Origin: Neoceratodus forsteri
Lineage: Eukaryota > Chordata > Ceratodontiformes > Ceratodontidae
Direction: 5' to 3'
Length of the DNA stretch: 64,000 bases
NCBI GenBank assembly: GCA_016271365.2
Contig: CM057452.1
Span: forward strand, 1,244,121,001 to 1,244,185,000
Positions 57,569 through 64,000 of the stretch are shown piece after piece. The notes under the pieces were generated by a model. The model saw nothing but the letters and a program-made list of their open reading frames with translations. It was not told the origin of the DNA and searched no databases. How positions within the stretch are numbered: position 1 is the stretch's first letter; every line of letters begins with the position of its first letter. The position numbers and the translations under genes were made by a program.

Positions 57569-60420
57569 TCAATCAATCAATCAAAATCTTTATTTATCCA
57601 GGTGGACATCGTTGAGCAATGCTCATTTGCAAGATGGACTTGGGTGCAACATAGAGTACATAACAATACAAGGTAGTGCAATTGAGTACAGATATATATT
57701 GATAACAGGTCAACAAGAAACAATGGAACATACAAGCCTGTAGCAATTTGAGTCAGAAGTGCAAAAAAGGAGCAAGTACATACAACCTGGGCACAGTAAT
57801 GGAGGAGAGGGAAAGAGAAGGAGAGGAGGAGAAGGAAGAAGAGTAAGAAGTAGCGTGGGCAGCAGGAAGTCAGAGTAGAGAGGAATGGAGGGAGGATGAG
57901 ATAAATAGGGATGCAGGTGGAGAGAACAGATAGGATAGGAGAAGGGTATAAACAGGGGTAGTGGAGGAGACCATTAGGGAGGTGAGTGAGTTGCAAAGGA
58001 GGGGGTGCAGAGAGAGTCTCAACCAGAGGGTACAAGCAATTCCTTCTCTGAAGATGGGAGACTTAGACTGAAGATAAGTGGGGAAGCAAGTCGGGGAGGT
58101 GGGGAAGGAGATAATGGAATGTCTAGGGCTTAGGAAGGTGGGGGATAGTACTAGAAGGTCTTGAGATTTTGAGTACTGTGCAGGGTGGGGTGAGGAACTA
58201 TGGAGGACACTGATGCAGATCTTGGGAGGGAGAAGCAATTGCATACTTCTTTGAAAGAGTGGGAATGTAGAGACTTAAAGGCAGAGAGGCAGACAGGGAT
58301 GCACAATTTAAGAGTTTTTGAATTGTGTTCCATAATGAGAGCAGCACAAACTTATGGCTGCTTTGCCAAAGCAAGATTTAGCCATAGGTACCTTGAGTGA
58401 GATATACTGTATGAGTAGCTTTGTAGTGAGTAGTTACCTATTGCGCCTAGAGGAAGACAGCTGATAATATAATGTGGCTATTTTTTTGAAATAGCTCTGA
58501 AGGTCCAGAGTGTGGCATTTCTATCTCTTCTGGACTTAAGGGAGGCCCATCCTACAGCCACATACAAAGAGCAGTGGTGTGTGCTGAAGGGAAGTCCCAT
58601 TATGAACCTCAGAGCTCTGTGATAAAGTATGTCCAACTTTGTCAAGCAAGAGATAGGACACTGACTGTATAGAAAGTCCACGTAGTCTTATCAATGAAAG
58701 AAACTGGGATTGGATCAGCCATGTCTTAGCATCTCTGGTTAGGAATTGACTAATTCTAAAGAAAATTCCCAGCCTCTGCCTTAGTCTTTTTAGTAGATCC
58801 TTAGTGTGTTCAGTGAAGGAAAGTCTGTGATCTAGCCTCACTCTCAGGTACTTGAATTTTGTGACATATTCCAACCTTTCTCCTAATAAGGTGGTAATCT
58901 GAGGGACTGAACCAATAGTTGCAGGATTAATTGAGAAGGTAAATGGAGAGAGGAGCATCGCTTTCATTTTTTTTGGCATTAAGGAGGAGCTTTTTAGGAA
59001 TTAGTTGGCTCTGGAGTAGATTGAATTTTGATTGGAGGTCTTCACAGGCAGCTTCTGGTGTTGGGTGGCTTAAGTAGAAGACAGTAACATCTGCAAACAG
59101 ATGAATATTGGCCTCGTATATGCAATTGTTGATATTGTTAATGTATATCGCAAACAGTAAGGTACCTAATATAGATCCTTGGGGCACACCTTGCTGGAGA
59201 GGTTTAAGAGGTGACAATTCTCCTTCTGCTTTGACTTGCTGAAAGCATCCCGTTAGATAGTCAGTGAACCAATGCAATGAAGGAGAGTCCATGCCTATAG
59301 TTTGTAGGGAGAGAAGGAGCAGGCTATGATCAACGGTGTCAAAGGCCTTACTTTAATCCAGAAATACAGCACAGACATAAGTCTTGATGTCTAACTCCCT
59401 CTGCCAATTATTGGTTACTTTGGCAAGGGCTGTGATAGTGCTATGGTTAGCTCTGAAGCCAGACTGCATTGGGTTTAATAGATTCATGGTTTCAAGATAG
59501 GACCACAGCTGAGCATTTACTATTTTCTCCAGTAATTTAGACAATGCAGGAAGGAGGGAGATTGGCCTGTAGTTATTAAGACCATAGGGGTCCCCTGATT
59601 TAAACAGGGGAATGACATGGGCAGTCTTCCATATAGGTGGCAGAATACCCTGAGACAGAGATAGGTTAAATAGGTGGGTAATGGGCATGGCAATCTTTAT
59701 GAAGTAAGTGTCTAAGGAGTCCGCACTAATATTTTTTCTGGTGTCCATCTGCAAAAGGAGATCCTCCACCCATTTTAGTGAAGCAGGTTGGAATGAGAAT
59801 GCCGAGTCTGTGGTAGGGGGATCAGGGTAAGGGGTAGCAACCTGTGTTCATAGGAAGCATGCTGGGGAAATATCAAATGCTAGGCCTGTGGTGGCAAAAT
59901 GATTATTGAATGAATCTAAGATCTCCGACCTATCAGTGATGGTTGAATTCCCAGAGTTGATCATAGTCGGAAGAGGGTTGCCAGAGGCATAGTGGACAAG
60001 TCCTTGATAGTTTTCCAGAATTTAGCTGAGCTCTTGGCAGCAGAGTCGAGTTCCAAGCGAAAGAAGGCAGCCTTTGATTCTCTGACCATTTTCGTGCAGA
60101 CATTTCATGATCTCCTAAACCGATTCCAGGCTATAGGGGTATTGAATCTACAAGCTTTTTTCCAAAGTTTATCCCTTTCGAGCAACATAGTCTTGAGTTC
60201 AGGGGAGAACCATCTACAGTCTTTATTCCTTATGTGTATTTTAGCCAGTGGAACATATTTGTTGACAGCCCCGTCAAGATATCATGGAAGATGTCGTATG
60301 CGGAGGTGACCATTGTTGCCAGGTAGAAATCTTGCCAGCACAAGGAATATTTAAGCTCATTGAGGTAAGCAAACAAGTCAAAGTTATTCCCTGATCTCTT
60401 CATAGTGAACTTTGAAGTGG
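57569..60420 (-). mobile_element. LINE B2, same family as LINE B1
   Basis: The 3' end is at the left: an AATC repeat at 57569-57586 (TTGA-type tail on the minus strand), then the conserved TCCAGGTGGACATCGTTGAGC block that matches the end of LINE B1. Coding runs from about 58470 up to the linker near 60300, where it is truncated. The long purine-rich 3' untranslated region (57700-58200) is absent from B1, which may mark a subfamily difference. Confidence 0.9.
58470..60300 (-). pseudogene. LINE B2 reverse transcriptase and C-terminal domain
   Basis: The 59353-59769 frame has ISADSLDTYFIKIAMPITHLF, HVIPLFKSGDPYGLNNYRPIS and GFRANHSTITALAKVTNNW. A stop at 59353 interrupts the next palm block. 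The 58927-59292 frame has LQQGVPQGSILGTLLFAIYIN and FADV at 59086-59097, so the second catalytic Asp is replaced by Val. The 58478-58979 pieces have FKYLRVRLDHRLSFTEH and LYHRALRFIMGLPFSTHHCSL, close to LINE B1. Above 59770 a decayed linker can be followed to about 60300. Confidence 0.88.
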
Positions 60421-60689
60421 AAGGAGGTTTGCTGGCAGCAATTACTCCAGCAATGAAGCAGTGACTTGCGTAACAACTTGCGTCAAATGCAATTTTATAA
60501 GGTAGCCTGTGTCAAATCCAATGCAACTGCACCATAGCCCCCTTGTGCTGATGGTACAGCAAGCAACCTGGTGCACCAGGTTGCAAGGGAGCCTGCACCA
60601 TGGTGGGGCTGCAACTTCCCCTTTTTTTGATTTTAAAAGCCCTTCTGCGGATGCAGAAAAGGACACCACTTGACCAGTCAGGAGGTAGT
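60421..60689. other. No gene; contains a 22-bp perfect palindrome at 60563-60584
   Basis: GCAACCTGGTGCACCAGGTTGC is a perfect palindrome. The surroundings repeat short ACTTGCGT/TTGCACC motifs. No ORF is supportable. Confidence 0.6.
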
Positions 60690-61110
60690 TTAAGTAGTTT
60701 GTGCTAGTGGAAGAGGATTGGGCAATGGCTGCTGGCATAGGGCTAGCTTGTTGGCCAGTAGCCAAGATTGTATGTTACCAAAGTCAACCTTTAGGTGAGA
60801 GTTAATGACACTAATGTCCTGGGAATTAATGAGAAGCATTAGGTCATGCATATATAAAGTAGCACTACCATGGGCCGGCACAAGTGGTAAATCATTTACA
60901 AATAAGAAGAAAAGAAAGGGTCCAAGAATAGACTCCTGAGGGACCCCAGTTTTGACAGGCATTGAACTTAACAAGTTGCTGCCTCCCTTGTAAGTAGTTA
61001 GTAAACAGAGCTAGGGCAGGGGCTGACAAGCCACAAAAATGGAGTTTAGAACACAGGAGAGTATGGTCAACCAGACCAAAGGCCTTAGAGAGATCTGCAA
61101 AGATTGCTCA

Positions 61111-61920
61111 TAGAAACATAGAAACATAGAAACATAGACTTTGACAGCAGATAAGGACCACTTGGCCCACCCAGTCTGCCCATTTCCCTACCTACTGGAT
61201 AAGCTGCAGATTCTAGTTAACCAACAGCCTATTTCCTGCAACCCCCCACTATAATTGCTTTGTGTCTGTCCCATGCATGTTTGAATTCCCCCACTGTTTT
61301 AGACCCAACAACCTCCTCAGGAAGGCTGTTCCATGTATCCACCACTCTCTCCGTGAAAAAGAATTTCCTCACATTACCCCTGAGCCATCCCCCCTCTATC
61401 TTTAAACTGTGCCCCCTTGTTCTTACACATCTCTTTTTCTGAAAGATGCTACCCTCCTGGACTTTGTTGATTCCCTTGAGGTACTTGAACGTTTCAATCA
61501 TGTCCCTCCTGTCCCTCCTTTCATCAAGGGTATACATATTAAGCTCTCTCAGTCTCTCCTCATATGGTTTCTGATGTAGACCCTGCACCATTTTAGTTGT
61601 CCTCCTCTGGACTGCTTCCATCCTGTCTATGTCCTTGCATAGATGAGGTCTCCAAAACTGCACACAGTACTCCAGATGGGGTCTCACCAACTGTCTGTAC
61701 AGAGGGATAACCACTTCCCTTTTTCTACTTGTGATGCCCCTTCCTATGCATCCCAGTATCCCCCTGGCTCTCCTTACCGACTTTTCACATTGCTTACCCA
61801 CCCTTAGGTCATCTGATATGACTACCCCCAGGTCCCTTTCCATTTTTGTTGTTGTTAGTACCTCCCCTGCTAATGTGTACTCTTCTCCTGGGTTTTTGTC
61901 CTCCTGTCAGTTTCCTAGAT
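61111..61920 (-). mobile_element. CR1 copy 3, 5'-truncated, inserted in LINE E
   Basis: The left end carries the CR1 octamer tail: AACATAGA-type repeats at 61111-61137 (ATGTTTCT on the minus strand), next to GACAGCAGATAAGGACCA and CCCACCCAGTCTGCCCATT. It extends only to the end of the reverse transcriptase domain (about 61920). It breaks LINE E between its second and third reverse transcriptase blocks. No target duplication is visible, as is common for CR1. Confidence 0.93.
61229..61843 (-). pseudogene. CR1 copy 3 ORF2 C-terminal domain (204 codons open)
   Basis: The uninterrupted frame begins MERDLGVVISDDLRVGKQC, has CIGRGITSRKREVVIPLYRQL, RPHLEYCVQFWRPHLCKDID, EERRDRRDMIETFKYLKGIN and TERVVDTWNSLPEEVV, and ends in GGCRK at a natural stop near the 3' untranslated region. 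It covers the reverse transcriptase thumb and C-terminal domain of CR1. The intact frame makes this the youngest-looking CR1 piece here, although 5' truncation means it never encoded a working protein. Confidence 0.92.
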
Positions 61921-62329
61921 CTGTAGCTACCCTGACCTCAGAAGTAACTTTAGCAAGGGCAGAAGAGGTACTAAAACCTTTATGAAAGCCATGTTGTACA
62001 GGGGAAAGTAGTTCATGACTCTGGATATAGTCTGTGAGCTGGGATGCTACCACTTTTTCTAATAGCTTGCAAATAGCTGATAAGATAACAATTGGTTGGT
62101 AGTTTTCAAAGCTTTTTGGATCACCTTGTTTAAATACTGGTATGACCTTAGCAAACTTCCATAGGTCAGGGATAGATCCAGAGATAAGGGATGTATTAAA
62201 GATATGGGTAATATGTAGGTCAAGAAAAGGGGATCCAAGGTGAATAAGTTTGGGCTCTCAACTATGTCAATACTTATTAGGCGCAGTGAGAGAAAGCACA
62301 TGTGCTCAACAGACAGACTAGTCCATATC

Positions 62330-63185
62330 ATGAGAAACTGGACTAATAGAGATGGTTTATAAATGACATACTGATTATATAGAAAGATGACATGATTGAA
62401 CTGAAAAAAATTGTAAATACTGTATTTGGAGAAACCGATAAAAATTTGAGGCTTAACCTTACAGTTGATTTTGACCAAGTACATTTTTGGGATCTAGTTA
62501 GTGAGATACCTGCAGAGGGAGAAGGGCTGATCACTGATTTATTTAGAAAACCTACAGATACTAATGCTCTCACACACTTTTGGTAGTTGTCGTGCAAATC
62601 ATGTAACAAAATTATACCTGTGGGACAGTTTTTGAGATTAAAACGTAACTGTGATGCAGATGAAGCTTATCAAAGGGGAGTGGATATTTTGACAGACTGG
62701 TTTCTAGAGAGGGGATACAATAGAATTGTATTGTTAATGCTAAACAGGGAGTGAATACAATGAATAGAGCTGACTTACTGTGGCCTAAAAATGGGAAGGC
62801 ATCAAGGAATAAAGGTCTAAATATTATTACGTCTTTTAGCTCACAGAGGGACAAGCTGAGAGAGAGAGAGAGAGAGAGATCCGAGAGAAGAACTGTCACA
62901 TCCTTGGAATGGAAATGACATTACATAGCATTGCAGTAACTGGTCCAAATGTTACATATTGAAGGGGCAAGTATTTGGCCAATGACCTGGTCTGTAGTAC
63001 CTAAATGGCAAATGATGGAAAGAAGAAGAGAGACAGACCACCTGATTCATTTTGTTGTGGCAACTGTACAGCTTGTGAACACATTCATGTGGGAGATTCA
63101 TTTGTCCAACCAACAAGTGACAAATATTAAAGGGTACCTAAACAAGCAGTTTTTTAAAACTGCAAACTCCAAAATCTGACTTCAT
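62330..63185 (+). mobile_element. Penelope-like element fragment (Neptune-like)
   Basis: Frame 62353 reads WFINDILII, a stop, then KDDMIELKKIVNTVFGE and LITDLFRKPTDTNALTHFW. The motif L.RKPT.TN..LH is diagnostic of Penelope-like reverse transcriptases. IIPVGQFLRLKRNCDADEA and DWFLERGYN follow near 62615-62720, again typical. The catalytic YIDD appears as FIND. Near 63050-63080 FCCGNCTACEHIHVG gives the Cys-rich segment that precedes the GIY-YIG nuclease in this group, then IKGYLNK. The GIY-YIG domain itself is missing. Stops and frame changes are frequent. Confidence 0.82.
62856..62879. repeat. (GA)n microsatellite
   Basis: Short uninterrupted GA run inside the Penelope-like fragment. Confidence 0.9.
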
Positions 63186-63757
63186 AGCAAGGAAAAGTAA
63201 AACTGCTGTTTACATTTATGCTAAAACTGCATTCATGTAAATAACATAAGTGCAGTTTCATAGCTTTTGAAAAATTTAAACATCAGCCTCTCACTTTCAA
63301 AAAACAGCCTTGGTTTCTCCCTAAGATGTCTGCCAAGTGTGTTAAGTGATGAGTCATGATGACATCATCAGAGCCAGAGCCAGAGATCCACATATATTTC
63401 CATATAGTGTCAACTAGTTCTTCTTTCCCTCTTTATTTTGAATTGTTGTACCACAATGATCAACACCATGTATTAATTCGTAGATTATTTTGATCAGTAC
63501 ACATGTTAGGCTATGATTTTGTTCATTATGTTGCTTGCACGCATGTGCAAGAAACATAGTGCCATCATTCAAATTTTTGGAGGTGTGGCAGCCCTCTTCC
63601 AATTCAGTCAGTGTGTTTTCAGGCGCGGACGCAGTTCACAATTGCTGCTGGAGCTGTCTATGACAGCAGTCGAAAATGCAGTGGAGTACAGTTGAAAGGG
63701 GGAGCTATGCTTCAGTGAGCAGCGATAAGATATCGCCTGCTCATGCGCGTTCCCCCT
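63186..63757. other. No gene recognised
   Basis: Spacer after the Penelope-like fragment. No ORF or repeat could be supported. Confidence 0.4.
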
Positions 63758-63782
63758 ACACATACACACACACACACACGCA
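63758..63782. repeat. (CA)n microsatellite
   Basis: Short CA run with a CGCATGCA end. Confidence 0.9.
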
Positions 63783-63814
63783 TGCATACTGCGTGCTCAC
63801 CCCCCACACACACA

Positions 63815-64000
63815 CTGTATCACTGATGGGGGTGCCCAATCCCCCGTCAGCTGTGCTGTGCTCCTCCCCCCAAACAGAGTTGCATATGCCATGCTGGGTG
63901 CCCACCCCAGCATAGCAACTCATCGTATAGCTGACGGGGGTGCCCAATCCTCCGTCGGCTCCACTGTCCCCCCCGATAGTACACGGTGCCATGCTGGGAG
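63815..64000. repeat. GC-rich tandem repeat, unit about 100-108 bp, cut by the window edge
   Basis: CTGATGGGGGTGCCCAATCCCCCGTC near 63823 recurs as CTGACGGGGGTGCCCAATCCTCCGTC near 63931 (108 bp), and GCCATGCTGGG at 63889 recurs at 63989 (100 bp). About 1.8 units are visible. The array probably continues beyond the window. Confidence 0.75.

Larger units (their letters stand above)
60690..62270 (-). mobile_element. LINE E, reverse transcriptase fragment split by CR1 copy 3
   Basis: From 62270 to about 61921 the minus strand reads KVIPVFKQGDPKSFENYQPIV-like sequence, then a QHGFHKGFSTSSALAKV-like block, with a few frame changes. It resumes at 61110 with FADLSKAFGLVDHTLL, then GVPQESILGPFLFFLFVND (60690-60974) and YMHD where YADD is expected, near 60850. 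The C-terminal region is lost below about 60690. It is an L2-like element. Only the catalytic Asp of the last motif position remains, so the polymerase is dead. Confidence 0.8.

Noticed and set aside
1..64000. CRISPR array, operon or prokaryotic gene cluster
   Set aside because: The repeats are satellites and microsatellites, and the coding content is vertebrate retrotransposon type.

Overview
The window looks like intergenic DNA from a large-genome, non-mammalian vertebrate. I found no intact host gene, rRNA, tRNA or CRISPR array. Nearly everything recognisable is a transposable element: at least ten copies of APE-type LINEs (CR1, CR1/L3-like and L2-like groups), a 7,983-bp hAT DNA transposon, a small hAT MITE, two foldback elements, a Penelope-like element, a probable retroposed transcript and several satellite-like tandem arrays. 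CR1 copies with octamer tails, L2-like LINEs and a Neptune-like Penelope element together fit a caecilian or other amphibian, a lungfish or a related lineage. The sequence alone does not settle which.

Layout. 1-2064: minus-strand LINE with ORF1 (zinc finger plus esterase) and the ORF2 endonuclease. 2.3-4.5 kb: local duplications and a 133-bp tandem repeat. 4.8-9.0 kb: a foldback element whose left arm holds a LINE (A1, 5197-8051); the right arm keeps the matching empty site. 9.4-14.0 kb: nearly full-length minus-strand CR1. 14.6-15.3 kb: 102-bp repeats. 15.3-27.4 kb: a second LINE of the A1 family (A2), split by the hAT element at 17452-25434, which has a perfect 8-bp target duplication. 27.7-28.8 kb: long-period tandem array. 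28.8-33.3 kb: no recognisable gene.

33.3-35.0 kb: degraded LINE carrying a hAT MITE. 35.4-37.9 kb: LINE B1. 38.7-39.3 kb: a clean foldback. 41.9-42.7 kb: two LINE 3' ends. 43.0-47.6 kb: plus-strand CR1. 47.8-53.0 kb: LINE C1, split by LINE C2. 53.0-57.1 kb: an approximately 80-bp satellite array, itself interrupted by LINE C3 and a 317-bp retrocopy. 57.6-60.4 kb: LINE B2. 60.7-62.3 kb: a LINE split by a truncated CR1. 62.3-63.2 kb: Penelope-like fragment. 63.8-64.0 kb: start of another tandem repeat.

The most notable points are four. LINE C1 has a 2A-like ribosome-skipping motif just before its endonuclease, with the final proline replaced. The hAT element carries, besides its transposase, a convergent gene for a BED-finger/coiled-coil protein without a transposase core. 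The foldback element preserves filled and empty versions of one LINE insertion site in its two arms. The nested insertions give a clear relative chronology. Nearly all coding regions carry stops or frameshifts, so the elements are relics. The longest open stretches (the hAT catalytic exon, the plus-strand CR1 endonuclease, the LINE A2 endonuclease, the LINE C2 reverse transcriptase tail and the 61.2-kb CR1 tail) point to the younger insertions.
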